In this document: piece by piece, positions 8,953 through 18,709 of the stretch | Numbering within the stretch: the first letter of the stretch is position 1 | Layout: every line of letters starts with the position of its first letter | Assembly: GCF_022414575.1 (NCBI RefSeq) | Contig: NZ_JADWYQ010000039.1 | Coordinates: 1-61,179, forward strand | Direction: 5' to 3' | Source of the DNA: Streptomyces sp. MUM 178J | GTDB taxonomy: Bacteria > Actinomycetota > Actinomycetes > Streptomycetales > Streptomycetaceae | DNA length: 61,179 bases | Program-made: the position numbers and the translations under genes | Notes under the pieces: generated by a model | What the model saw: only the letters and a program-made list of their open reading frames with translations | What the model was told of the DNA's origin: nothing | Database searches by the model: none

Positions 8953-10155
8953 ATGCCGGGCCAGGAGTTCAGCATTCGGCCCCGCCGCATCGGCCGCGGG
9001 GCTGTCTTGTCGTTGGTGTTCGCCGGAGTCCTCGCCACCGCGGCCGCCACCAACGCGCTGCCCCGCGAGGAAGATCCGTCGCCGTCCCGTCCGTCGCCGT
9101 CCCGTCCGTCCGCCGCCCGTCCCTCCGCCCCCGGCCCCCGGGACGCCGTCGGGCATCTCGACCGCGAGGAGGTGGCGCGCGCCGCCGCGGAGGCGATGGC
9201 CGACGGCAAGTCCGGCGTGAAGGCCGCCGAGGAGGTCGTCAGCCGCAGCGGCGACCGCTGGGGCGCGGTATACGACAAGCGGGAGTACGAGGAGTTCGCC
9301 AAGGCCCTCGACGGCGAGTACACGGGCGTCGGGCTCTGGGCGAGACGCACCCGCGACGGCGGCATCGAGATCGCCAAGGTGCGGCCCGGCGGCCCCGCGG
9401 ACAAGGCAGGCGTCAGAGCCGGCGACCGGCTTCTCACCGTGGACGGCCGCCCGGTCGCCGAGCGGCCCGTCACCGAGGTCACGGCCCTGCTGCGCGGCGG
9501 CGACCGCACATCCGTCGCCCTCGGTCTTGAGCGGGACGGCCGCAGCTGGACCGAGACCATACGGCGCGCCCGGCTGACCACTCAGACCGTCACCGTCGAG
9601 CAGCCGCCGGACGCGGACGGCATCGTCATGATCAAGGTCTCCTCCTTCACCAAGGGATCGGGCGAGCGGGTCCGCGAGGCTGTCCGCGAGGCCCCCGAGA
9701 ACGCCGGAATCCTGCTCGACCTGCGGGGCAACCAGGGCGGCCTGGTCTCCGAGGCGGTCATAGCGGCATCCGCCTTCCTCGACGGCGGCCTGGTCGCCAC
9801 ATACGACGTCCACGGAGAGCAGCGGTCCTTGTACGCAGAGTCCGGCGGCGACGTCGACCGGCCGCTGGTCGTCCTGATCGACGGAGGCACCATGAGCGCG
9901 GCCGAGCTCCTCACCGGTGCGCTTCGCGACCGGGGCCGGGCCGTCGCCGTCGGCTCGCAGACCTTCGGCAAGGGATCGGTGCAGATGCCCAGCGAGCTGC
10001 CGGACGGCTCGGTCGCCGAGCTGACCGTCGGCCACTACCGCACCCCGGCCGGCCAGAGCGTCGACGGTCAGGGCATCACCCCGGACCTCAGTGTCACCGA
10101 GCGGGCCGAGGATCGGGCCCGGGCAGTATTGAGTGGCCTCGGGGGCGGCTCGTAG
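8953..10155 (+). CDS. S41 family C-terminal processing protease with PDZ domain
   Basis: 400 residues. An N-terminal signal/anchor helix (about 16-36) is followed by a Pro/Ser/Arg-rich linker. A PDZ domain lies at about 130-210 (PADKAGVRAGDRLLTVDGRP). The C-terminal S41 domain contains the nucleophile region GGTMSAAELLTGAL and the lysine in TFGKGSVQ, the Ser-Lys dyad of CtpA/Prc proteases. It is expected outside the membrane, degrading or trimming exported proteins. It starts a unit with smpB, 18 nt downstream; the link to trans-translation is probably positional only. Confidence 0.92.
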   Translation: MPGQEFSIRPRRIGRGAVLSLVFAGVLATAAATNALPREEDPSPSRPSPSRPSAARPSAPGPRDAVGHLDREEVARAAAEAMADGKSGVKAAEEVVSRSGDRWGAVYDKREYEEFAKALDGEYTGVGLWARRTRDGGIEIAKVRPGGPADKAGVRAGDRLLTVDGRPVAERPVTEVTALLRGGDRTSVALGLERDGRSWTETIRRARLTTQTVTVEQPPDADGIVMIKVSSFTKGSGERVREAVREAPENAGILLDLRGNQGGLVSEAVIAASAFLDGGLVATYDVHGEQRSLYAESGGDVDRPLVVLIDGGTMSAAELLTGALRDRGRAVAVGSQTFGKGSVQMPSELPDGSVAELTVGHYRTPAGQSVDGQGITPDLSVTERAEDRARAVLSGLGGGS

Positions 10156-10173
10156 TGCGAAAATGACGGCACT

Positions 10174-10653
10174 ATGGCAAAGGAAAAAGGGCGCAAGCTG
10201 ATCGCGCAGAACAAGAAGGCGCGGCACGACTACCACATCCTCGACACCTACGAGTGCGGTCTCGTGCTGATGGGCACCGAGGTGAAGTCGCTGCGTCAGG
10301 GGCGGGCCTCGCTGGCGGACGGGTTCGTCCAGATCGACGGCCACGAGGCATGGCTGCACAACGTCCACGTGCCGGAGTACAGCCAGGGCACCTGGACCAA
10401 CCACAGCGCACGGCGCAAGCGGAAGCTGCTGATGCACCGCGCCGAGATCGACAAGCTGGAGTCCAAGTCACAGGAGACGGGTCACACGATCGTGCCGCTC
10501 GCCCTGTACTTCAAGGACGGCCGGGCGAAGGTCGAGATCGCCCTGGCGAAGGGCAAGAAGGAGTACGACAAGCGCCAGACGCTCCGTGAGAAGCAGGACC
10601 GCCGCGAGGCCGAACGCGCGATCTCGGCGGCCCGCCGCCGCCAGCGGGCCTGA
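10174..10653 (+). CDS. smpB: SsrA-binding protein SmpB
   Basis: 159 residues of the expected length. Conserved pieces include the N-terminal [21 protein letters not shown], and the basic C-terminal tail with KGKKEYDKR and DRREAERAI. SmpB binds the tRNA-like part of tmRNA and places it in stalled ribosomes. The tmRNA gene lies 135 nt downstream on the same strand, a typical neighbour. Confidence 0.98.
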   Translation: MAKEKGRKLIAQNKKARHDYHILDTYECGLVLMGTEVKSLRQGRASLADGFVQIDGHEAWLHNVHVPEYSQGTWTNHSARRKRKLLMHRAEIDKLESKSQETGHTIVPLALYFKDGRAKVEIALAKGKKEYDKRQTLREKQDRREAERAISAARRRQRA

Positions 10654-10736
10654 CGCCTGCCGCCGCCGGCGGGCCTCGGGCCTGGCGCCTGTCGTCGGCA
10701 GCGGGAATGCGCTGGCATCCGCAGGCGTTGGTCACG

Positions 10737-10742
10737 TACGAT
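10737..10742 (+). promoter_or_regulatory. Possible -10 box upstream of ssrA
   Basis: TACGAT lies about 45 nt before the mature tmRNA 5' end. An inverted repeat CACCTG / CAGGTG (10745-10766) sits in the precursor leader. No good -35 box was recognised. Confidence 0.35.
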
Positions 10743-10787
10743 GACACCTGCACCTCACGGCAGGTGCACACCTTGAAAAATGCACAT

Positions 10788-11154
10788 GGGGATGATCGGT
10801 TTCGACAGCGGATGTCGAAGCAGGGGAAGCGTGTCGAGGAAGCGGCAATGATCTCGTAAACCATATGTCGCAACCAATAATCGCCAACACCAAGCGCGAT
10901 TCCTTCGCCCTCGCTGCCTAAGTAGCGACCTGCGAAGTGTCAGCCCGGGGCTGTTCCCGACCCGGATCCTGGCATCAGCTAGGGGACTAAACCTCTAAGC
11001 CCGGTCACGGGGCGTAGAGGGAAATCAAACAGTGACTGGGCCCGTCGGAGACTTGTTCGCGTGATCTCCGGGGCCGAGAAAATCGCAGCGGACTGCACAC
11101 GGAGAAGCCCTGGTTCCGCACCGTTGGACGCGGGTTCGATTCCCGCCATCTCCA
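10788..11154 (+). ncRNA. ssrA: Transfer-messenger RNA (tmRNA)
   Basis: The 5' end GGGGATGATCGGTTTCGACA and the 3' end with T-loop GGTTCGATTCC and acceptor CATCTCCA are diagnostic. The GGGGATG and CATCTCC strands pair. Length is about 367 nt; CCA is not encoded (CTC follows the discriminator A). The resume reading frame is 10883-10918 and encodes ANTKRDSFALAA, followed by TAA at 10919-10921. The tag ends in the ALAA degron read by ClpXP-type proteases. Confidence 0.97.
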
Positions 11155-11155
11155 C

Positions 11156-12454
11156 TCATCCCATGTATTGGCCCCCGGCCCGCGAGCCCGCTCGCGGGCC
11201 GGAGGCTTTTTGCGGAGCCGCTGCCGCCGCCAGCGCGAGCGCTGCGGCGATGACCGGGATCGCGTAGGCGTATGCCGCCGTAGGGGCGTGGTCCGCCGTC
11301 CAGCCGCCCGTCGCGGAGCCGGCGGCGAAGCCGGCGAGGAGGGCGGTGACCGCCAGGGTCATGCCCTCGTTGAGGCGGGAGGCGGGGGTGTGGCGCTGGA
11401 CCCGGGCCATGGCGGTGATCATCGTCGGGGCGGTGGCCGTTCCGGCGAGCAGGAGCGCCAGGGCGAGGGCCGGGAGGGCGCCGATGGTCAGGGCGGACAG
11501 CAGCGGCAGGAACATCAGAACCGTCAGCGCCGCCAGGCAGGACCGCAGCCCGACCGTGCGGCGGATGCGGCCGTAGACGAGGCCCGCAGCACAGGAGCCC
11601 GCCGCCGCCAGGGCCAGGATCGCACCCGCCGCGGGGGCGTCGACATAGGCGAGGGTGACGACCTCCATCGCGCCGAAGACCCCGCCCAGCGCCAGGAAGA
11701 CCGCGAAGAGGCCCAGCGGCAGGCGGGCGCGTGTCCGGGGCGGGGGCGGCGCGACCGGGGGTTCGGTGGCGCGCTGGGACGCGAAGACCAGCACGCCGGT
11801 GAGGAGGAGTACGGCGGCGGTCAGTGTGCCCGCTTCAGGGAAGAGGGACGAGCACAGCACGGCCGCGAGCACCGGACCCAGCATGAAACAGAGCTCGTCC
11901 GCGGCCTGTTCGAAGGAGTTCGCCGTGTGCAGGGCCGCGGGGTCGCCCCGGTGGAGGTGGGCCCAGCGGGCGCGGGACATGCCGCCCGTGTTGGGGGTGG
12001 TCGCCGTCGCGGCGTAGGCGGCGAAGAGGGTCCAGTCCGGCGCGTCGAAGCGTACGCACAGCAGCAGCGCCAGCCAGCCGAGCACCGCGCACACGGTGGC
12101 CGGCACGGCGATACGGGCCTGGCCGTGCCGGTCCACCAGCCGCGCCGTCCAGGGCGCTGCCGCGGCCGTGGCGGCCAGACCCGTCGCCGTGACCGCGCCG
12201 GCCAGCGCGTATGAGCCCCGACTCCCGGCGATCATGATGATCGCGCTGACGCTGAACATCCCCATCGGAAGGCGGGCCAGCAGACTTCCGGCGGTGAAGG
12301 CGCGGACGCCGGGGCTGGCGAAGAGACGCGCGTAGGGGCCCGGAGGACGGGGCGGCACAGAACGGGGCGGGGTGAAACGCGGGGCCGCCGCCAGTGTCTC
12401 CGGGGTGACGGCGAGAAGGGGCGGACGCGGGAGGGGGCGGGAAGGAGTCGGCAT
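11156..12454 (-). CDS. MFS transporter, 12 membrane helices
   Basis: 432 residues from the ATG at 12454, which has GAGG upstream; a longer frame to 12514 adds a low-complexity Arg/Pro stretch. The first helix region follows YARLFASPGVRAF and a typical loop 2-3 motif is present (ARLVDRHGQARIAVP). The sequence of alternating Ala/Leu-rich helices fits a 12-TM drug/metabolite exporter; the substrate is unknown. It is divergent from a LysR gene, which probably controls it. Its 3' end overlaps the ssrA terminator and its stop codon lies 2 nt from the tmRNA 3' end. Confidence 0.85.
   Translation of the reverse strand: MPTPSRPLPRPPLLAVTPETLAAAPRFTPPRSVPPRPPGPYARLFASPGVRAFTAGSLLARLPMGMFSVSAIIMIAGSRGSYALAGAVTATGLAATAAAAPWTARLVDRHGQARIAVPATVCAVLGWLALLLCVRFDAPDWTLFAAYAATATTPNTGGMSRARWAHLHRGDPAALHTANSFEQAADELCFMLGPVLAAVLCSSLFPEAGTLTAAVLLLTGVLVFASQRATEPPVAPPPPRTRARLPLGLFAVFLALGGVFGAMEVVTLAYVDAPAAGAILALAAAGSCAAGLVYGRIRRTVGLRSCLAALTVLMFLPLLSALTIGALPALALALLLAGTATAPTMITAMARVQRHTPASRLNEGMTLAVTALLAGFAAGSATGGWTADHAPTAAYAYAIPVIAAALALAAAAAPQKASGPRAGSRAGGQYMG
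11175..11211 (+). terminator. Terminator of ssrA, lying inside the convergent MFS gene
   Basis: Perfect 12-bp stem CCGGCCCGCGAG / CTCGCGGGCCGG with loop CCCG, then AGGCTTTTT. On the other strand this sequence codes for the last residues of the MFS protein. Confidence 0.93.
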
Positions 12455-12530
12455 GCGGACAAGCCTCGGGGCGCACGGGAGACGGCGTCCAACACCTGAT
12501 CGGGGACGATTCACGCACTCACGTTGTTAG

Positions 12531-13538
12531 ATGGCGGTCGTGGTCCCCGACATCGAACCCCGCCTGCTCCGCGGCTTCGCCGCCGTCGCCGACGAGCTGC
12601 ACTTCACCCGCGCCGCCGCCCGTCTCTTCGTCGCCCAGCAGGCCCTGAGCCGCGACATCCGGCGACTGGAGCGGCAGCTCGGCGTCGAGCTGTTCGTCCG
12701 CAGCACCCGGCAGGTGGCGCTGACGGCCGACGGGCGGCGGCTGCTGCCGTACGCCCGCAACGTCCTCGATGCGTACGAGGAACTCGCCACGGCCGCCGGC
12801 GATCCGGCCCGCCCGCTGCTCGTCGACCTCAACAGCGAGGGCATGACCTCCTCCGAGGTGCTGAAACGCGCCCGTGAACTCGCCTCGGACTGCGAGCTGA
12901 TGGCGCGCTTCGAAAGCGGGCTCACCGGAGCGGCCGAGCAGATCGCCGCCGGACGGCTGGATGTGTCCTTCGGGCGGTTCGCCGGGCTCGACCCCGCCGT
13001 GCGGAAGCTGCTGGCGCAGCAGCCCGTACGGTACGAGCCGATGGCCCTGCTGCTGCCGCACGGCCATCCGCTCGCCCGGCTGGAGCGCATCCCGCTGTCC
13101 GTGCTGTCCGGCGAGACCGTGTACGCCGGGGCCGGCAACGACCGGACGCTGGAGTGGACGGACCTCGCCCGGCGGCTCTTCGCGGGCCGCGGCATCCGGC
13201 TGGCGCCGCCCGCGCCGCTCGCGGTGGGCGTCGACGAGTTTCGGCGGATGATGGCGAAAACAGGCCACCCGGTGCTCGCGGTGGTCGGCTATTCGGCCAT
13301 CCCGGGCACGGTGCTGCGGCCGCTCACCGACCCCGTGCCGCTGTCCCCCGTCTCTCTCGTCTGGCGGCGTGGCCTGCGTCACCCTGGCCTTGAAGCGCTC
13401 CGCACCGCCGCGGCCGAGCTGGCCGCCGCCGGGAACTGGCTGGTCAGACGGGATGAGGACTGGGTTCCCGGGGAGGATGCGGACATGATGGGCGCATCGC
13501 CCGGCCGCGGGCTCACAGACGGGATGTCCGCCGGGTGA
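12531..13538 (+). CDS. LysR family transcriptional regulator
   Basis: 335 residues. The N-terminal winged helix is typical: LLRGFAAVADELHFTRAAAR, then VAQQALSRDIRRLE and GVELFVRS. The remaining part is the periplasmic-binding-like effector domain (about 90-300). It is divergent from the MFS exporter with only 76 bp between starts, so the operator should lie in 12455-12530. The C-terminus extends about 40 residues beyond the usual LysR end and is low complexity. Confidence 0.88.
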   Translation: MAVVVPDIEPRLLRGFAAVADELHFTRAAARLFVAQQALSRDIRRLERQLGVELFVRSTRQVALTADGRRLLPYARNVLDAYEELATAAGDPARPLLVDLNSEGMTSSEVLKRARELASDCELMARFESGLTGAAEQIAAGRLDVSFGRFAGLDPAVRKLLAQQPVRYEPMALLLPHGHPLARLERIPLSVLSGETVYAGAGNDRTLEWTDLARRLFAGRGIRLAPPAPLAVGVDEFRRMMAKTGHPVLAVVGYSAIPGTVLRPLTDPVPLSPVSLVWRRGLRHPGLEALRTAAAELAAAGNWLVRRDEDWVPGEDADMMGASPGRGLTDGMSAG

Positions 13539-13545
13539 GAGCAAG

Positions 13546-13594
13546 GTTTCAGACCGGTCACCTCCTGCCACGGCGCTGAAACGAGCCGTTTCTA
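13546..13594 (+). promoter_or_regulatory. GlnR-box-like site and palindrome upstream of narK
   Basis: GTTTC-n6-GTCAC at 13546-13561 is the reverse complement of the GlnR half-site pair GTnAC-n6-GAAAC. A palindrome GAAACG-AGC-CGTTTC follows at 13580-13594, next to a possible -10 box TAGCGT (13595-13600). The GlnR consensus is from memory; binding is inferred. Confidence 0.4.
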
Positions 13595-13632
13595 GCGTCG
13601 TTGCCACGATCCGACACCCGTGGAGGCATGTG

Positions 13633-15000
13633 ATGGCTGGCCGGTGGATTCAGCAGTGGGACCCGGAGGACGAGACCTTCTGGCGGGAGAAGGGCGAGCG
13701 CATCGCCCGCCGCAATCTCATCTTCTCCGTGGTCAGTGAGCACATCGGGTTCTGCGTGTGGAGCCTGTGGTCCGTGATGGTCCTCTTCATGGGGCCGGAG
13801 TACGGGATCGACCCTGCCGGCAAGTTCTTCCTGATCGCCGTCGGCACCCTCGTCGGCGCGGTGATCCGCGTGCCGTACGCGTTCGCCGTCGCCCGCTTCG
13901 GCGGCCGCAACTGGACGGTCTTCAGCGCGCTGATGCTGCTCGCGCCGACGCTCGCCGCCTTCGCGGTGATGGAGCCGGGCACCTCATACAGCACGTTCAT
14001 GGCGGTGGCGGTCCTCACCGGCGTCGGAGGCGGAAACTTCGCCTCCTCCATGACCAACATCAACTCCTTCTTCCCGCTGCGCAAGAAGGGCTGGGCACTC
14101 GGCGTCAACGCGGGCGGCGGCAACATCGGCGTCGCCGTGGTGCAGCTGATCGGCCTGCTGGTCATCGGCACGGCGGGCGCCGCCAACCCGCGGATCGTGC
14201 TCGGCATCTACATCCCGCTGGTCATCCTCTCCGCCGTCTGCGCGGCGCTGTTCATGGACAACCTCGCGCCGGTCAAGAACGACACCGGGGCCGCCAAGGA
14301 GGCCGCCCGCGACGCGCACACCTGGATCATGTCGTTCCTCTACATCGGCACCTTCGGCTCGTTCATCGGCTACAGCTTCGCCTTCGGCCTCGTCCTCACC
14401 ACACAGTTCGGCCGCACCCCGCTGCAGGCCGCCTCGCTCACCTTCATCGGTCCGCTCCTCGGCTCGCTGATCCGGCCCGTCGGCGGACTCCTCGCCGACC
14501 GCCTCGGCGGCGCGCGCGTCACGCTGTGGAACTTCATCGCCATGGCCGCGGCCACCGCCGTCGTCGTCACCGCCTCCGTGAGCGAGTCGCTGCCCGGCTT
14601 CCTCGCCGGCTTCATCGCGCTCTTCGTGCTGACCGGCATCGGCAACGGCTCCACCTACAAGATGATCCCGGGCATCTTCCAGACCAAGGCACTGGCCAAG
14701 GGCCTGACGGGGGAGGCGGCCGCGGCGCACGGACGCCGGCTCTCCGGGGCGTCGATGGGCCTCATCGGTGCGGCAGGCGCCCTCGGCGGGCTCGGCATCA
14801 ACCTCGCCTTCCGCCAGTCCTTCCTCACCGGCGGCACCGGAACCGCCGCCTTCGCCGCCTTCATGGCCTTCTACGCGGTGTGCTCCGTCGTGACCTGGGC
14901 GGTATACCTTCGCCGCCCGGCCGCCGCACCGGCCCCCGCCGGGACCGGATCCGAGGCCCCGTCCGAGGCGGAGCCGCAGCTCAGCTACGCCAGGGTGTGA
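13633..15000 (+). CDS. narK: NarK-type nitrate/nitrite MFS transporter
   Basis: 455 residues. The ATG at 13633 is preferred over the GTG at 13630 because GGAGG (13622-13626) is then 6 nt away. The start is typical of actinobacterial NarK: RWIQQWDPEDETFWREKG. A nitrate-signature-like glycine-rich stretch occurs twice: TGVGGGNFASSM in helix 5 and GIGNGSTYKMIP in the second half, the MFS NNP family pattern. It imports nitrate or exports nitrite. Downstream lies nnaR, the nitrogen-assimilation regulator, which supports the assignment. Confidence 0.93.
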   Translation: MAGRWIQQWDPEDETFWREKGERIARRNLIFSVVSEHIGFCVWSLWSVMVLFMGPEYGIDPAGKFFLIAVGTLVGAVIRVPYAFAVARFGGRNWTVFSALMLLAPTLAAFAVMEPGTSYSTFMAVAVLTGVGGGNFASSMTNINSFFPLRKKGWALGVNAGGGNIGVAVVQLIGLLVIGTAGAANPRIVLGIYIPLVILSAVCAALFMDNLAPVKNDTGAAKEAARDAHTWIMSFLYIGTFGSFIGYSFAFGLVLTTQFGRTPLQAASLTFIGPLLGSLIRPVGGLLADRLGGARVTLWNFIAMAAATAVVVTASVSESLPGFLAGFIALFVLTGIGNGSTYKMIPGIFQTKALAKGLTGEAAAAHGRRLSGASMGLIGAAGALGGLGINLAFRQSFLTGGTGTAAFAAFMAFYAVCSVVTWAVYLRRPAAAPAPAGTGSEAPSEAEPQLSYARV

Positions 15001-15023
15001 TCGCTGCCCACCGGCAGCACTCC

Positions 15024-15050
15024 GTAACCGCAGGGAAATACGGGTGAACC
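15024..15050 (+). promoter_or_regulatory. Putative GlnR box upstream of nnaR
   Basis: GTAAC-n6-GAAAT-n6-GAACC matches the spacing of GlnR sites (GTnAC-n6-GAAAC repeated). From established work, nnaR is a GlnR target in S. coelicolor. The site overlaps the left arm of the inverted repeat at 15047. Confidence 0.55.
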
Positions 15051-15082
15051 GAGCCTGTCACGCACGCTTGACAGGCTCGGTT
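15047..15082 (+). terminator. 14-bp inverted repeat after narK, terminator or attenuator
   Basis: AACCGAGCCTGTCA and TGACAGGCTCGGTT pair perfectly around an 8-nt loop. No U-tract follows. It lies 47 nt after narK and 31 nt before the nnaR start. Confidence 0.65.
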
Positions 15083-15112
15083 GACCCATCCGCACACGTG
15101 GGGACGAACACC

Positions 15113-16372
15113 ATGCAAGACGACCGCCGACCAGGCCCCCTGGCGGGGTTCACCGTCGGAGTCACCGCCGCCCGGCGCGCCGACGAACTCGGCGCGCTGC
15201 TGCTCAGGCGCGGCGCCTCCGTCGTCCACGCCCCCGCCCTGCGCATTGTCCCGCTCGCCGACGACACCGAACTCCTCGCCGCCACCAAAGAGCTGATCGA
15301 CCACGCCCCGGACGTAGTCGTCGCCACCACCGCCATCGGCTTCCGCGGGTGGGTGGAGGCGGCGGACGGCTGGGGCCACGGCGAAGCGCTTCTCGACCGG
15401 CTGCGCACCGTGGAGCTCTTGGCCCGCGGACCGAAGGTCAAAGGAGCGATACGGGCCGCAGGACTGACCGAACACTGGTCTCCGGCCTCCGAATCCATGG
15501 CCGAAGTGCTCGACCGGCTGCTCTCCGAAGGAGTCTCGGGTCGACGGATCGCCCTTCAGCTGCACGGCGAGCCGCTGCCCGGCTTCGTGGAGTCGCTGCG
15601 GGCCGGCGGCGCGGACGTCGTCCTCGTACCCGTCTACCGGTGGATGCCGCCACAGGACCTCGCACCGCTGGACCGGCTGCTGGACGCCGCCCTCACCGGG
15701 GCGCTGGACGCCATCGCCTTCACCAGCGCACCGGCGGCCGCCTCCCTGCTCTCCCGCGCCGACGAACGCGGCCAGCTGCACGAACTGCTCGACACACTGG
15801 ACCACGACGTCCTCGCGGCCTGTGTGGGGCCGGTCACCGCCCTGCCGCTGCAGGCGCGCGGCGTGGCCACCGTGCAGCCGGAGCGCTTCCGGCTCGGACC
15901 GCTCGTCCAGCTCATCGGCGCCGAACTGCCCGCGCGTGCCCGGGTCCTGCCCATCGCCGGCCGCCGGGTCGAGATCCGCGGCCACGCCGTTCTGGTCGAC
16001 GACGAGCTGCGCCCCGTTCCGCCGGCCGGAATGGCGCTCCTGCGCGCGCTGGCCCGGCGGCCCGGCTGGGTGGTCTCCCGCGCCGACCTGCTGCGCGCAC
16101 TGCCGGGCGCGGGGCGCGACGAACACGCCGTGGAGACGGCGATGGCCCGGCTCCGTACGGCCCTGGGGGCTCCGAAGCTCATCCAGACGGTCGTCAAGCG
16201 GGGCTACCGGCTGGCCCTGGACCCGGTGTCGGACGGCAAGTACGCCGACGGCACATACGCGGACGGCGCGAACGCCGACGGAACCAACGCCGACGGAACC
16301 AACGCCGGCGGCGGAGCAGAAACGGGCGGCGCCAACGCCGGCGGCCCATACGCGGGCACTCCGGCGCCGTAG
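15113..16372 (+). CDS. nnaR: Uroporphyrinogen-III synthase-like protein with winged-helix domain (NnaR)
   Basis: 419 residues from the ATG at 15113 with GGGGA upstream. Residues about 8-255 match the HemD fold pattern (VGVTAARRADELGALLLRRG, TSAPAA, VAACVGPVTA). Residues about 285-365 form an OmpR-type winged helix (PPAGMALLRALARRPGWVVS, then KRGYRLA). This fusion is the NnaR type, a GlnR-controlled co-activator of nitrate/nitrite genes; its position after narK agrees. The last 45 residues are an odd degenerate repeat of NADGT/YADGT pentapeptides. The HemD part is probably regulatory and need not be catalytic. Confidence 0.9.
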   Translation: MQDDRRPGPLAGFTVGVTAARRADELGALLLRRGASVVHAPALRIVPLADDTELLAATKELIDHAPDVVVATTAIGFRGWVEAADGWGHGEALLDRLRTVELLARGPKVKGAIRAAGLTEHWSPASESMAEVLDRLLSEGVSGRRIALQLHGEPLPGFVESLRAGGADVVLVPVYRWMPPQDLAPLDRLLDAALTGALDAIAFTSAPAAASLLSRADERGQLHELLDTLDHDVLAACVGPVTALPLQARGVATVQPERFRLGPLVQLIGAELPARARVLPIAGRRVEIRGHAVLVDDELRPVPPAGMALLRALARRPGWVVSRADLLRALPGAGRDEHAVETAMARLRTALGAPKLIQTVVKRGYRLALDPVSDGKYADGTYADGANADGTNADGTNAGGGAETGGANAGGPYAGTPAP

Positions 16373-16420
16373 CGTCCCGTGGCGCATGATTTCCGCCATT
16401 TCCGTGTGGACTCCCCGTGA

Positions 16421-17725
<1,305 letters not shown>

Positions 17726-17847
17726 GTCGAAGGCGTCACTCCGGGGTAAGCGAGGAGGGCTTTCGGCGGCAGGCACGGCGGGGCACTCTGGTGGGAACGG
17801 CCGACGGCGACGGCGGCCGGCGGTGACCCCGAGGCGGTGGCAGGCGC

Positions 17848-18477
17848 ATGGCACGCACGGCCGGCATGGCAGGCGCGACGGCAAGGTCCCGGACCTCGTC
17901 CTCGTACGAGTGGAGGTTTGACTCCGGGCGCATCTGCCTGGACCTCGTGGCCTCTTCGGAGGCGGCCCACGCCGACCGGGAACCGCTGGCCGAGCCCGGG
18001 GTGCTCGCCCGCTGGCTGGTCGGCGCGGGGCTGGTGCCGGCCGAGACCGCGCTGCCCGGCGTGGACTCCCGCTGGGTCGCCCGGTTCGCCGAACTCCGCG
18101 ACTGTGTGGGCCAGCTGGTCCGCGCCCAGATCGAGGGGCGGTGCGCCGAAGCCGCCCTGGAGCGGGTGAACGCGTTCGCCGCCGCACCGCCGCCCGCCGT
18201 CCGCGCCGTGACCGGTGCGGACGGCGGGCTCGTGCGGGCGCTGTGGGCAGCGCCCGACTGCCGGGAACTGCTGGCGGTCGTCGCCCGTGACGCCGTCGAG
18301 CTGCTGACCGACCCGGCGGCCCGGGCCCGGCTGCGGCAGTGCGAGGGCGACAACTGCCGCCGGGTGTACCTGGACACCTCCCGCGGGCAGCGCCGCCGCT
18401 GGTGCTCCAGCGAACTGTGCGGCAACCGCGAGCGCGTGGCCCGGCACCGGCGGCGGGCGGCCGCGGCCCATCTGTAG
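17848..18477 (+). CDS. CGNR zinc-finger (ABATE-domain) regulator
   Basis: 209 residues. The N-terminal and central helical region (about 22-150) fits the ABATE stress-antifolate domain, starting FDSGRICLDLVAS. The C-terminus carries the CGNR finger: CEGDNCRRVYLD, then WCSSELCGNRERVARHRRR, with four cysteines for one zinc. These proteins are common actinobacterial predicted regulators, often monocistronic. The start at 17848 is the first plausible ATG; one at 17866 is also possible. Confidence 0.85.
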   Translation: MARTAGMAGATARSRTSSSYEWRFDSGRICLDLVASSEAAHADREPLAEPGVLARWLVGAGLVPAETALPGVDSRWVARFAELRDCVGQLVRAQIEGRCAEAALERVNAFAAAPPPAVRAVTGADGGLVRALWAAPDCRELLAVVARDAVELLTDPAARARLRQCEGDNCRRVYLDTSRGQRRRWCSSELCGNRERVARHRRRAAAAHL

Positions 18478-18709
18478 CGGGGGCCCCGAGCAGGTCTCCC
18501 GAGCAGGCTCCCCGAGCAGGCTGCCAGGCTCCCGGACCGAAGCCCCGTACAGAACGTCCGCGCAGGGCTTCGGCAGACCCCGGCGGCCCCCGGAAAAAGA
18601 TTTCCTGATTTTCTCGCTGCCGCGTTGAGTGATCCACGCGCCGCCTCCGTACGGATGGGGGAGAGACCGCCAGCCGACTGTCAACAGGGTCTCGACCGGG
18701 AGGTTCAGG
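18478..18709. other. Intergenic region before sigU
   Basis: It starts with a GAGCAGG(T/C)TCCC near-repeat (18488-18525, three copies), then an AT-rich patch GATTTCCTGATTTTCTCG around 18600-18617 that is unusual for this genome and may mark the sigU promoter. Confidence 0.4.

Noticed and set aside
7233..9581. Minus-strand open frame of 782 codons
   Set aside because: Antisense of ftsE, ftsX and the S41 gene.
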